Below, in pieces: positions 34,960-44,280 of a stretch of DNA of 64,000 nucleotides (positions are counted from its first letter, which is position 1; each line of letters starts with the position of its first letter). Under the pieces are notes generated by a model, which was not told the origin of the DNA, searched no databases, and saw only the letters and a list, made by a program, of their open reading frames with translations. Made by a program: the position numbers and the translations under genes. Origin of the DNA: Pseudomonas baetica (GTDB lineage: Bacteria > Pseudomonadota > Gammaproteobacteria > Pseudomonadales > Pseudomonadaceae); contig NZ_PHHE01000001.1 of the NCBI RefSeq assembly GCF_002813455.1, forward strand, positions 496,001 through 560,000. The letters run 5' to 3'.

Positions 34960-35714
34960 CCATTGAGACTTTGAACATGACCGACAACAGCATCAACCAA
35001 GCCTTTGAAGCCGAATGCCGCGAGCAGATCGCCCAGCAGGGTGACGATCAGAAACTCACCGGCCTGGCCCGTGATTTCTTCAACGAATCGGCCAAACACA
35101 AGTACAGCTACCACTTCTCGTGGATGGGCCGTCCGATCATTCAGCTGCCGCAAGACATGATGGCGATGCAGGAGATCATCTGGCAGGTCAAGCCCGATCT
35201 GGTCATCGAGTGCGGCATCGCCCACGGCGGTTCGATCATCTACTACGCCTCGTTGCTGGAGCTGCAAGGCCACGGCGAAGTGCTGGGTATCGACCTCGAT
35301 ATTCGCCCGCACAACCGTGAAGCGATCGAAAGCCACCCGATGGCCAAGCGCATCAAGATGATCGAAGGTTCGAGCATCGATGCGGGCATTGCTGCTCAGG
35401 TGCAAGCCTTAGCCAAGGGCAAGAAAGTCATCCTGGTGCTCGACTCCAACCATACCCACGATCACGTCCTCGAAGAGCTGCGTCTGTACGCACCGCTGGT
35501 GTCAGTCGACAGCTACTGCGTGGTCATGGACACCGTGGTTGAAGACATGCCGGCCGACTTCTTCCCGGATCGCCCGTGGGGCCCGGGCGATAACCCGAAA
35601 ACCGCAGTGTGGAAGTACCTGGAAGAGAACAAGGATTTCGAGATCGACCAGCAGCTGCAAAACAAGCTGCTGATCACCGTGGCGCCGGACGGCTATCTGC
35701 GTCGCGTTCGTTAA
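34956..35714 (+). CDS. Cephalosporin hydroxylase (CmcI)/rhamnosyl O-methyltransferase family protein
   Basis: 252 residues. SAM-type fold with LVIECGIAHGGSIIYYA, VLGIDLDIR, VILVLDSNHTHDHVLEEL and AWKYLEEN-like end region, as in CmcI and mycobacterial rhamnosyl O-methyltransferases. Most likely O-methylates a sugar of the glycan. GTG 34956 keeps the 4-bp overlap pattern of this operon; ATG 34977 is an alternative seven residues in. Confidence 0.84.
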   Translation: MTIETLNMTDNSINQAFEAECREQIAQQGDDQKLTGLARDFFNESAKHKYSYHFSWMGRPIIQLPQDMMAMQEIIWQVKPDLVIECGIAHGGSIIYYASLLELQGHGEVLGIDLDIRPHNREAIESHPMAKRIKMIEGSSIDAGIAAQVQALAKGKKVILVLDSNHTHDHVLEELRLYAPLVSVDSYCVVMDTVVEDMPADFFPDRPWGPGDNPKTAVWKYLEENKDFEIDQQLQNKLLITVAPDGYLRRVR

Positions 35715-35769
35715 TACGCAACATCACCAAAGCGTTATTTCGGCGAGTCGCCGGTTGTGGAGAGAAGTT

Positions 35770-38691
35770 ATGCAAGGCAAGTACAGTTCTGAACCAGCGC
35801 TGCCGCTCAATGAGCTGTTGACCGTGGTACTGATTACGCACAATCGGCCGGCGTTTTTGCGTCGGGCCGTGAAGTACTACAGCAGCTTGCCCTGCACAAT
35901 CATGGTTCTGGATTCCACACCCGAGCGGCCGGAAGGCGATTTTTCTGCGGTCGATTACCACCATGTGCCGCAGTTCGCTTACTGGGGCATGCAAGCCAAA
36001 CTGGCCTACGGCGTGGAGCAACTGACCACGCCGTACATGGTGCTGGCGGCCGATGACGATTTCATCCTGCACGACTCGCTCGTCGAGTCCGTCGGCTTCC
36101 TGCAAGCCAACCAGGATTACGGCATGTGCCACGGTTATTGCCTGATGTACCTGACGCAGGCCAATAGCGTGAGCTACTTCCGCCGCGACAAGAAGGTCCA
36201 GGAAGACTATTGCGCCGAGCGGGCGCAGGATCGGGTCATTGACTACATGAGCCAGTACATCCCGCCGTTTTATGCGGTGACCCGTACCGACTTGATGAAA
36301 ACCTGGCATTCGGCCTTGCCGCCGGGCACCAACTTTCAATGGCAGGAAATCGGCCACGTCTACTTCCTGCTGGCCAGCGCCAAGGCACGCATTCTGCCGA
36401 TGCCTTACGTGGTGCGCGAGATCAACTATGGCGTCTCCGAGCACAACACCGATGTGTATCACTCGCTGACCTATGTCGACGGCAAATCGCGCGCCGAGCG
36501 CGAAGCGTTTGCCGAATTCCTCGTTTCGTTGCCGACCGCCATCGAAGGGCTGGATGCAAAACAGGCCAAGGCGTTTGCCCTGGAAAGTTTTGAAGCGATG
36601 GCCGACAGCCTGAAATCCCGGCGCGCGCTGACCGCGGAGCTGATTTTCGAGTCTTCCTGGAATCAGGAGACGAAGGTCCCGGATCGTCGTTTCGGCCCGC
36701 TGCAGTACGTCGAAATGCCGTTCTACAATCAGGCGTTCTTCGACCGCCTGGAGCAGTTCGAGTTCATGCTGCACACCATGCCGGCCGGACGCCTTCAACT
36801 GGAAGGGCTCGAAGGTATCTGGACCCGTCAGGCGCATCTGTTGCAGGCGCGCAACAACGATACGCCGGAAAGTGTGGTCGACCGTTTGTGGCAGGCCCAT
36901 GACCTCAATGCGTTCAACCAGACCCTGGTCAAGCGTCTCGCCGCGCAACTGGACACCTTGGGCTTGGGCGACGACGAAGCGGCGCAAGCCATGAACGAAT
37001 GGTTGGCCCGCCTTGAAGCACTGACCGTCGATGATCAGCAAGCGATGTTCGACAACATGCAGTCCGGTCGCCTGCTCAAGTGGCTGGCGACCCGCGCGCC
37101 TGCCGAACAACAGGGCAAAGCGATTGCCGAGCGCCTGGCGGCCAATGGCGGCGGCCCGCAGTTCGGCGTGTTCCTGCTGGATCTGGACAACGACATCGAC
37201 AAGTTGCAGGTCTCGCTCGACAGCCTGCTCGAAGGGCAATGCAAGTCATTCAAGATTGTCGTGTTCACCACCGGCGAAGCGCCGGCGGCGACCACTGCGC
37301 AAAACACCCTGCACTTTGTCCGCGTCACCCCGGGCAACTATGTCGACAAGCTCAACCAGAGCGCCGCGCAATCCCCGTGCGATTGGTTGCTGCTGGCTCG
37401 GGCGGGTGATGAGTTCACCGCCAGTGGTCTGCTGCGCGCCAGCCTTGAATTGCTTTCGTCCGAAGGCGTGCGCGCAGTGGCCAGCGATGAAATTCAGCGC
37501 AAGGACGGTGGCGCGCTGGTTGATGTGTTCCGTCCCGGTTTCAATCTGGATCTGTTGCAAAGCGTTCCGTCGTTGATGGCACGCCATTGGCTGGTGCGTC
37601 GCGATGTTCTGCTGGAGGTCGGTGGTTATCAGGCCGATTTCAGCAAGGCGCTCGAGTTCGATCTGCTGCTGCGCATCATCGAACAGGGTGGCCTCGACGG
37701 TCTGGCGCATCTCGATGAGCCGCTGCTGATCACCCAGGCAACGGAGCTGGAAGAGAACGACCACGAGCGTCAGGCGTTGCTGCGTCATTTGGGCAATCGC
37801 GGTTACAAGGCCAAGGTCACCTCGAATCTGCCGGGTACCTGGCAGGTCGATTACCGCCACACCGAACAGCCAATGGTTTCGATCATCCTGCCTGTGATCG
37901 ACGATCTGCAGGTGTTGCGCCGCTGCCTGGACGGCGTGCTGCTCAGAACCCGCTATAGCCGTTTTGAAGTGTTGCTGGCTGCCAACCCGAATCAGTCGGC
38001 GGCGGTCAACGATTGGCTGGGCACGTTGCGCCATCCAAAGGTGAATGTGCTGCGTGCCGATCAGCCGCTTGGCGAAGTCGCGCTGTACAACGCCGCCAGC
38101 GAGCAGGCTCAGGGTGACTATCTGGTATTGCTGGCCGCTGACAGTGAAGTCGTCAACCCGAACTGGGTCGACTCGCTGCTCAACCATGCCCAACGTCCGG
38201 AAGTCGGTATCGTTGGTGCCAAACTGGTGGGACGCGACGGCAAGATTACCCACGCCGGTCTGATTCTCGGCTTGAACGGTGGCGTCGGCTCAGCCTTTGT
38301 CGGCGAAAAACACAACCACAAGGGTTACATGCAGCGCCTGGCGGTCGAGCAGAATTATTCGGCCGTGTCGAAAGTTTGCCTGATGGTGCGTAAAGAACTG
38401 TTCAACGCCGTTGGCGGTCTGGACGAAGTGACCTTCGCCAACGGCTTCAGCGATGTCGATCTGTGCCTCAAGGCCGGTCAGGCCGGTTACCTCACGGTAT
38501 GGACGCCATTGGTGCAGGTGCTGCATGACGGCGTGCAGCCGCAAGCCCCTGAGGCGCTGGCGGCATTGCGTGAGAAGTGGAGCGGCGCTTTCGCCCAGGA
38601 TCCGGCTTACAACGCCAACCTGGCTCTCACCGGCGAAAGCTACACCCTGGCTGAAAATACTCCGCTCCATTGGTCGCAGTTGCTCGCTTAA
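35770..38691 (+). CDS. Large multidomain glycosyltransferase (TIGR00180-like N-terminus plus two GT2 modules)
   Basis: 973 residues. The N-terminal module (1-~330) has TVVLITHNRPAFLRRA and an ADDDF metal site, like the TIGR00180 family. A helical linker follows. Module 2 (~465-700) includes ASDEI and RPGFNLDLLQSVPSLMARH. Module 3 (~700-935) is GT2 with PMVSIILPVIDD and HAGLILGLNGGVGSAF. Modules 2 and 3 resemble those in the 1201-residue enzyme at 20616. ATG 35770 follows GGAGAGA. Probably builds part of the flagellin glycan. Confidence 0.86.
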   Translation: MQGKYSSEPALPLNELLTVVLITHNRPAFLRRAVKYYSSLPCTIMVLDSTPERPEGDFSAVDYHHVPQFAYWGMQAKLAYGVEQLTTPYMVLAADDDFILHDSLVESVGFLQANQDYGMCHGYCLMYLTQANSVSYFRRDKKVQEDYCAERAQDRVIDYMSQYIPPFYAVTRTDLMKTWHSALPPGTNFQWQEIGHVYFLLASAKARILPMPYVVREINYGVSEHNTDVYHSLTYVDGKSRAEREAFAEFLVSLPTAIEGLDAKQAKAFALESFEAMADSLKSRRALTAELIFESSWNQETKVPDRRFGPLQYVEMPFYNQAFFDRLEQFEFMLHTMPAGRLQLEGLEGIWTRQAHLLQARNNDTPESVVDRLWQAHDLNAFNQTLVKRLAAQLDTLGLGDDEAAQAMNEWLARLEALTVDDQQAMFDNMQSGRLLKWLATRAPAEQQGKAIAERLAANGGGPQFGVFLLDLDNDIDKLQVSLDSLLEGQCKSFKIVVFTTGEAPAATTAQNTLHFVRVTPGNYVDKLNQSAAQSPCDWLLLARAGDEFTASGLLRASLELLSSEGVRAVASDEIQRKDGGALVDVFRPGFNLDLLQSVPSLMARHWLVRRDVLLEVGGYQADFSKALEFDLLLRIIEQGGLDGLAHLDEPLLITQATELEENDHERQALLRHLGNRGYKAKVTSNLPGTWQVDYRHTEQPMVSIILPVIDDLQVLRRCLDGVLLRTRYSRFEVLLAANPNQSAAVNDWLGTLRHPKVNVLRADQPLGEVALYNAASEQAQGDYLVLLAADSEVVNPNWVDSLLNHAQRPEVGIVGAKLVGRDGKITHAGLILGLNGGVGSAFVGEKHNHKGYMQRLAVEQNYSAVSKVCLMVRKELFNAVGGLDEVTFANGFSDVDLCLKAGQAGYLTVWTPLVQVLHDGVQPQAPEALAALREKWSGAFAQDPAYNANLALTGESYTLAENTPLHWSQLLA

Positions 38692-38714
38692 GTCCGCCGG
38701 ACAGGAATCAGCAC

Positions 38715-39716
38715 ATGTTCAACGGTCAATCGATTTTCATCTCCGGCGGCACCGGCTCGTTCGGGCGCAATTTCATCCGCCGCCTGCTGGAGCAATACCA
38801 GCCCAAACGGGTGGTGGTGTTCTCGCGCGATGAGCTTAAGCAGTACGAAATGCAGCAGACGTTCAACGCGCCGTGCATGCGTTACTTCATCGGTGACGTG
38901 CGTGACGCTGACCGTTTGCGTCAGGCCATGCGCGGCATCGACTACGTGGTGCATGCTGCGGCCTTGAAACAGGTGCCGGCGGCGGAGTACAACCCGACCG
39001 AATGCATCCGCACCAACGTCAATGGCGCAGAAAATATCATCGCGGCGGCCATCGATAACGGCGTGAAGAAAGTCGTCGCGCTGTCTACCGACAAGGCTGC
39101 CAGCCCGATCAATCTGTACGGCGCAACCAAGTTGCTGTCGGACAAATTGTTCGTTGCTGCCAACAACATTGCCGGTGAACAGCAAACCCGTTTTGCCGTG
39201 GTGCGCTACGGCAACGTCGCCGGCTCGCGTGGCTCGGTGGTGCCGTTTTTCAGCAAGCTGATTGCCGATGGCGCTACGGAGTTGCCGATCACCGACGAGC
39301 GCATGACGCGGTTCTGGATCACGCTGGATCACGGCGTGCAGTTCGTACTCGACAGCTTTGCGCGCATGCACGGTGGCGAGGTGTTCGTGCCGAAGATTCC
39401 GTCGATTCGCATCGTCGATCTGGCCCGGGGCATGGCTGAGCATCTGCCGCACAAGAACGTCGGCATCCGTCCGGGGGAAAAACTTCATGAGTTGATGGTG
39501 CCGCTGGACGATGCGCGGATGACCCTTGAATTCGAGGATCACTACACCATCCAGCCGTCGATTCGCTTCACCAGCATTGATGTCGATTTCGCTGTCGACA
39601 AACTGGGCGAGCAGGGGCGGCCGGTGAGTGAGGACTTTGAATATCGCTCCGACACCAATGCGCACTATCTCTCGGTCGGGCAGATCGCCGAGCTGCACGC
39701 GAAGCTCTCGACATGA
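38715..39716 (+). CDS. pseB: UDP-GlcNAc 4,6-dehydratase (inverting) PseB
   Basis: 333 residues, SDR family. SGGTGSFGRNF nucleotide site at the N-terminus, ALKQVPAAEYNPTECIRTNV block, active-site STDKA and LYGATK, and the C-terminal GEKLHE motif are characteristic. Performs 4,6-dehydration with C5 inversion of UDP-GlcNAc, the first step to pseudaminic acid. ATG 38715 follows AGGAATC. Overlaps pseC by 4 bp. Confidence 0.95.
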   Translation: MFNGQSIFISGGTGSFGRNFIRRLLEQYQPKRVVVFSRDELKQYEMQQTFNAPCMRYFIGDVRDADRLRQAMRGIDYVVHAAALKQVPAAEYNPTECIRTNVNGAENIIAAAIDNGVKKVVALSTDKAASPINLYGATKLLSDKLFVAANNIAGEQQTRFAVVRYGNVAGSRGSVVPFFSKLIADGATELPITDERMTRFWITLDHGVQFVLDSFARMHGGEVFVPKIPSIRIVDLARGMAEHLPHKNVGIRPGEKLHELMVPLDDARMTLEFEDHYTIQPSIRFTSIDVDFAVDKLGEQGRPVSEDFEYRSDTNAHYLSVGQIAELHAKLST

Positions 39717-40876
39717 TTCCCTACGGTCGGCAGAGCCTTGATCAGTCGGACATCGATGCCGTTGTCGACGTGTTGCAGTCCGACTGGCTGACCCAAGGGC
39801 CGACCATCGAGCGCTTCGAGCAGGCCATGGCCGAGCGCTGCCAGGCGGATTTCGCCGTAGCGGTGTGCAACGCCACAGCAGCGCTGCACATTGCCTGTCT
39901 GGCGGCTGGGCTTGGCCCCGGGGATCGCTTGTGGACGACGCCGAACACGTTTCTGGCCTCGGCCAATTGCGGGCGTTACTGTGGCGCAGATGTCGATTTC
40001 GTCGACATTGATCCGCTGACGTGGAACCTCGATTCATTTGCGTTGGCAGCGAAGCTGGATCAGGCCGAGCAGGACAGTACTTTGCCAAAGGTACTGGTGG
40101 CGGTGGCTTTTTCCGGGCAGAGCTGCGATATGCGCAAGATCGGCGAACTGGCCGAGCGCTACAACTTCACCGTGATCGAAGATGCCTCGCACGCCGTGGG
40201 CGCCAGCTATGCCGGACGTCCGGTCGGTTGCGGTGAATTTGCGGCGATGACCGTCTTCAGTTTCCACCCGGTGAAGATCATCACCAGCGCCGAGGGTGGC
40301 ATGGTGCTGACCAACCGCCCAGCGCTGGCGGAACGCCTGCAACGCTTGCGCAGCCACGGCATGACTCGCGATCCGCAACAGATGACCGAAGCCAGCCATG
40401 GCCCCTGGTATTACCAGCAGATCGTGTTGGGCTTCAATTACCGGATCACCGATCTGCAAGCCGCACTAGGCTTGTCGCAGCTTGGCAAACTGGACGATTT
40501 CATTGCGCGCCGCCGCGAATTGGCGGCGCGTTACGACCGACTGCTGGCGTACTTGCCGGTGACGCTGCCGAGCGCCCAACCCGACGCGGAGTCGGCGTGG
40601 CATTTATACGTGATTCGTTTACAGACCGATCGCATCAATCTCAGTCACCGGCAGGTGTTCGAAGGCTTGCGTGCGGCCGGCATTGGCGTGAATCTGCACT
40701 ATATTCCCGTGCATTTACAGCCCTACTATCAAGCGCTCGGTTTCGCCGAGGGTGACTTCCCTGAAGCCGAACGCTATTACAGCGAAGCGATCAGCCTGCC
40801 GATGTTTCCGCTGCTGAGCGATGAGCAACAGGATCATGTGGTCGAGCAGTTGCGAAGACTGCTTGTTGAGGAATAG
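39713..40876 (+). CDS. pseC: UDP-4-keto-6-deoxy-sugar aminotransferase PseC
   Basis: 387 residues, DegT/DnrJ/EryC1 family. PLP lysine K188 in FSFHPVKIITSAEGG; IPYGRQSLDQSDIDAV N-terminus is typical of PseC. Transfers an amino group to C4 of the PseB product, giving UDP-4-amino-4,6-dideoxy-beta-L-AltNAc. Sits between pseB and pseF. Confidence 0.94.
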   Translation: MIPYGRQSLDQSDIDAVVDVLQSDWLTQGPTIERFEQAMAERCQADFAVAVCNATAALHIACLAAGLGPGDRLWTTPNTFLASANCGRYCGADVDFVDIDPLTWNLDSFALAAKLDQAEQDSTLPKVLVAVAFSGQSCDMRKIGELAERYNFTVIEDASHAVGASYAGRPVGCGEFAAMTVFSFHPVKIITSAEGGMVLTNRPALAERLQRLRSHGMTRDPQQMTEASHGPWYYQQIVLGFNYRITDLQAALGLSQLGKLDDFIARRRELAARYDRLLAYLPVTLPSAQPDAESAWHLYVIRLQTDRINLSHRQVFEGLRAAGIGVNLHYIPVHLQPYYQALGFAEGDFPEAERYYSEAISLPMFPLLSDEQQDHVVEQLRRLLVEE

Positions 40877-40882
40877 GACACG

Positions 40883-41578
40883 ATGAGCAACGTTGCAATC
40901 ATCCCGGCCCGTGGGGGCAGCAAACGCATCCCGCGCAAGAATCTTGCGCTGTTTGACGGCGTGCCGATGATTGTCCGTTCGATCCGCACTGCGTTGGATT
41001 CAGGCCTGTTTGATCAGGTCGTGGTCAGCACCGATGACGCAGAGATTGCCGACGTTGCGCGAGCTCATGGCGCGCAGGTGCCGTTCCTGCGCCCGGCGGA
41101 GCTGGCCGATGATTTTACCGGCACCGCCGCCGTGATCGTGCATGCCTTGCAGCGACTGCCGAGCTTCGATTACGCCTGCTGCGTGTACGCCACCGCGCCG
41201 CTTTTGCAGGCGCGCTATCTGCGCGAGGGATTCGAGTTGCTGGAGCAGCATCCAGACCAGTCCTTCACCTTCTCCGTGTGCAATTTCGGCTTTCCGGTGC
41301 AGCGTGCATTGACGCTGGACGGACAGGGCGCGCTCACGGCGTTGTACCCGGAGTTTCGTAACACCCGCTCGCAGGATCTGCCCGAAGCGTTTCAGGATGC
41401 CGGCCAGTTTTACTGGGGGCGGCGTGATGCGTGGTTGCGCGGCGAGGTGGTCTACTCGTCGGCCAGTCTGCCGGTGATTTTGCCCCGGCATCTGGTGCAG
41501 GACATCGATACGCCTGAAGACTGGAAACGTGCCGAATACCTTTACGCCGCGCTTAAGGCCGGCGGAGAGTTGCTATGA
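40883..41578 (+). CDS. pseF: Pseudaminic acid cytidylyltransferase PseF
   Basis: 231 residues. CMP-sugar synthase signature IIPARGGSKRIPRKNLALF, then VVVSTDDAEIADVA and an active-site VYATAPLLQ region. Activates pseudaminic acid as CMP-Pse for transfer. GAGGAATAGG ribosome-binding site; overlaps the next gene by 4 bp. Confidence 0.94.
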   Translation: MSNVAIIPARGGSKRIPRKNLALFDGVPMIVRSIRTALDSGLFDQVVVSTDDAEIADVARAHGAQVPFLRPAELADDFTGTAAVIVHALQRLPSFDYACCVYATAPLLQARYLREGFELLEQHPDQSFTFSVCNFGFPVQRALTLDGQGALTALYPEFRNTRSQDLPEAFQDAGQFYWGRRDAWLRGEVVYSSASLPVILPRHLVQDIDTPEDWKRAEYLYAALKAGGELL

Positions 41579-43005
41579 AAATCCTGATTCGCGCCGACGC
41601 CTCGCCCACCATCGGCAGCGGCCATATCGCCCGCTGCCTGACGCTGGCGCGGGTGCTGCGCAAGCAGGGCAGTCATGTCGCGTTTGCCTGTCGGCAGTTA
41701 CCGGGGCATCGACTCGATGCATTGCGCGCAGAGGGTTTCGAAACCTTCGCGCTGCCCGATCTCTACCCCGATGAAGACCCGCAGCAGGCCATCGAGTCGA
41801 TGCTGCCGTGGCAGGCCGACATCGATGCGCTGGACTTGCTGCTGGAAGATCACGCCGAATTCGACTGGATCATCGCCGACCATTACGGCCTCGATCATCA
41901 CTGGCAGACCGCCGCACGCCGTTGGGCGCCGCGCATCGCAGCCGTCGACGATCTGGCGACACGGCATTACAGCGTTGATTTGCTGCTCAATCAGAATCTG
42001 TCCGGCCTCAGCGAAAACTACACGCCGTTGTTGCCTGAAGGCTGCCGTACTTTGCTCGGCCCGCGCTATGCCATGTTGCGTGAGGAGTTCAATTGCCCGG
42101 CGATCGAAATCAAACCCCAAGCCCGGCGAGTGCTGGTGAACTTTGGCGGTTTCGACGCGGCGATGCAGACCCATCACGCGATGTTGGCGTTGGCCGATTT
42201 TACTGAACTTGAAGTGGACTTCGTCGCCGGTGCCGACAACCCGGCGTGGGCGCAGATGCAGGCACTGGCCGAGACACGGCCGAACTGGCACCTGTACAGT
42301 TTTGTCAGCGATTTCCAGCAGCGCATGACCGAGGCCGATCTGTTTATCGGCGCCGGCGGCGGCACCAGTTGGGAGCGGGCAGCGTTGGGTTTGCCGACGA
42401 TCTGCATCGCGGTGTCGAACAACCAGCAGGTCAATGGCGAGGTGATGGCGGCAGCGGGCGCGCATGTATTCATGGGCGCGCGCGAGCAGATCAGTGTCGA
42501 GCAGTTGCGTGATGCAATTGGCTTTGTTGCCGGCAATCAGTATTTGCGTCGGAGCCTGGCGGAGCGTTCGCGGCAACTGGTCGACGGTCGCGGCGCATTA
42601 CGAGTCGCGGCGGCTTTGGCCGGTGCGGTACTCAAGGTGCGTGCGGCGACGCAGGACGATACGCCGCTGTTGCGTGATGGGCTGAACACCCGTTTGCACC
42701 ATCCACAGCGCCTGGTATTGATCGCCGAGGCTGATGACGGCCCGGTCGGTGTGTTGCGCTACGAGTTGCGCGGCTTTGAAGCCGAAGTCTCACAGTATCT
42801 GTTTGAAGGGCGATGCGGCCTTGGCTGGGGCAGGGCGCTACTGGCGCGTGGCGAGTCGTTCGCCGCCGCACACTGGCCGCAATTGAACGCCATCACGGCG
42901 CAGGTGCTGCCGGGCAATCACGCTTCATTGAATGTTTTTTGCGACGCCGGCTTCACCCGGAATGCCTGCGCGTTCATCAAGGTTTTGAAGGAACACCGTT
43001 CATGA
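41575..43005 (+). CDS. pseG: Fusion of PseG (UDP-sugar hydrolase) with a PseH-like GNAT acetyltransferase
   Basis: 476 residues. Residues 1-~345 are PseG: GSGHIARCLTLARVL, DHYGLDHHW, VLVNFGGFDAAM and GAGGGTSWERAALGLP for UDP binding; it removes UDP from UDP-2,4-diacetamido-trideoxy-altrose. Residues ~350-476 form a GNAT-like domain (VRAATQDDTPLLRDGLNTRLHH, then PGNHASLNVFCDAGF). This is where N-4 acetylation by PseH would be needed, and no separate pseH is present. The GNAT acetyl-CoA loop is not textbook (LGWGRALL). Overlaps both neighbours by 4 bp. Confidence 0.9.
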   Translation: MKILIRADASPTIGSGHIARCLTLARVLRKQGSHVAFACRQLPGHRLDALRAEGFETFALPDLYPDEDPQQAIESMLPWQADIDALDLLLEDHAEFDWIIADHYGLDHHWQTAARRWAPRIAAVDDLATRHYSVDLLLNQNLSGLSENYTPLLPEGCRTLLGPRYAMLREEFNCPAIEIKPQARRVLVNFGGFDAAMQTHHAMLALADFTELEVDFVAGADNPAWAQMQALAETRPNWHLYSFVSDFQQRMTEADLFIGAGGGTSWERAALGLPTICIAVSNNQQVNGEVMAAAGAHVFMGAREQISVEQLRDAIGFVAGNQYLRRSLAERSRQLVDGRGALRVAAALAGAVLKVRAATQDDTPLLRDGLNTRLHHPQRLVLIAEADDGPVGVLRYELRGFEAEVSQYLFEGRCGLGWGRALLARGESFAAAHWPQLNAITAQVLPGNHASLNVFCDAGFTRNACAFIKVLKEHRS

Positions 43006-44054
43006 GCAGTTTCAAGATTGGCGACCGTCTGATCGGTGCCGACGCGCCGCCCTTCATCATTGCCGAGATGAGCGGCAACCATAACCAGTCGCTGGACGTG
43101 GCCCTGCAAATCGTCGAGGCCGCCGCCAAGGCCGGCGCCCATGCCTTGAAGCTGCAAACCTATACGGCCGAGACCATGACCCTGGATCTGGCCGAGGGCG
43201 AGTTTTTCATCAAGGACCCGGGCAGTCTGTGGGCGGGGACTTCTTTGTATGACTTGTACGAGAAGGCCCATACACCATGGGATTGGCATGCGCCGATTTT
43301 CGCTCGCGCCAAAGAGCTGGGGATGCTCGCGTTCTCGACGCCGTTCGATGACACGGCGGTCGACTTTCTCGAAAGCCTCGACGTGCCTGCCTACAAGATC
43401 GCCAGTTTCGAAAACACCGATCTGCCGTTGATCCGCCGTGTCGCCGCCACCGGCAAGCCGCTGATCATTTCCACCGGCATGGCCAGCATCGCCGAACTCG
43501 ATGAAACCGTGCGTGCGGCCCGCGAGGCCGGGTGTAAGGATCTGGTGTTGCTCAAGTGCACCAGTACTTATCCCGCGACGCCGCGTAATAGCAACGTGCG
43601 CACGATCCCGCATCTGCGTGAGCTGTTCGGTTGCGAGGTGGGGCTGTCTGACCACTCGATGGGCGTCGGCGTGTCGGTGGCTGCGGTGGCGTTGGGCGCG
43701 ACGGTGGTGGAAAAACATTTCACCCTAGACCGTTCGGCGGGCGGCGTGGACGCGGGTTTCTCGCTGGAGCCTTCAGAAATGGCCAGTCTGGTGCTGGAAA
43801 CCGAACGTGCGTGGCAAGCGTTGGGTCAGGTTCAATATGGCGCTACCGAAGCTGAACTCAAGTCGGTGGTGTATCGCCGTTCGCTGTACATTACCGCCGA
43901 CATGGCCGCGGGTGACCTCTTTACGCGGGACAATCTGCGCGCCATTCGCCCAGGCAAAGGTCTGCCGCCCAAGCACACCGATGCAGTCCTGGGGCGTCAC
44001 GCTCGCGGCCCGATCAAGCGCGGCACGCCGCTGGATTGGTCGTTGGTCGAATAA
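43002..44054 (+). CDS. pseI: Pseudaminic acid synthase PseI
   Basis: 350 residues, NeuB-type: FIIAEMSGNHNQSLDVALQI, ALKLQTYTAETMTLD, STGMASIAELDETV, VGLSDHSMG, and a C-terminal SAF antifreeze-like domain (RSLYITADMAAGDLFTRDNLRAIRPG). Condenses 6-deoxy-AltdiNAc with phosphoenolpyruvate to pseudaminic acid. ATG 43002 overlaps the pseG stop (ATGA). Last of the contiguous pse genes. Confidence 0.96.
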   Translation: MSSFKIGDRLIGADAPPFIIAEMSGNHNQSLDVALQIVEAAAKAGAHALKLQTYTAETMTLDLAEGEFFIKDPGSLWAGTSLYDLYEKAHTPWDWHAPIFARAKELGMLAFSTPFDDTAVDFLESLDVPAYKIASFENTDLPLIRRVAATGKPLIISTGMASIAELDETVRAAREAGCKDLVLLKCTSTYPATPRNSNVRTIPHLRELFGCEVGLSDHSMGVGVSVAAVALGATVVEKHFTLDRSAGGVDAGFSLEPSEMASLVLETERAWQALGQVQYGATEAELKSVVYRRSLYITADMAAGDLFTRDNLRAIRPGKGLPPKHTDAVLGRHARGPIKRGTPLDWSLVE

Positions 44055-44280
44055 GCCGATCTGCAAGCGATTCGGCAAAATCGCGTGACCTGCGAGTCAT
44101 AACGCGCATCTTCACTGTATTGTATTGATCGGGGAGATGGCGCCTGGCCCGCTTTTGGTTCCAGTGATAGCCCTTTGCGCTCCCCGTGGCTGCCCGTTGT
44201 GGCGGCCGTTTTCTGTTTGTCGGCGCCCCTCAAATCCTTGCGAGCGGTGGTCTTGGGCTGTTTTTTATTGGGAAGCCGTA

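Noticed and set aside
35674..37239. 521-codon minus-strand frame opposite the 973-residue glycosyltransferase
   Set aside because: Shadow frame rich in His, Arg and Gln; the plus strand has clear GT motifs.
44125..44280. 52-codon N-terminal extension of the KAS III-like protein
   Set aside because: Not conserved in FabH-type proteins and Cys/Arg/Trp-rich; ATG 44281 gives the standard N-terminus.
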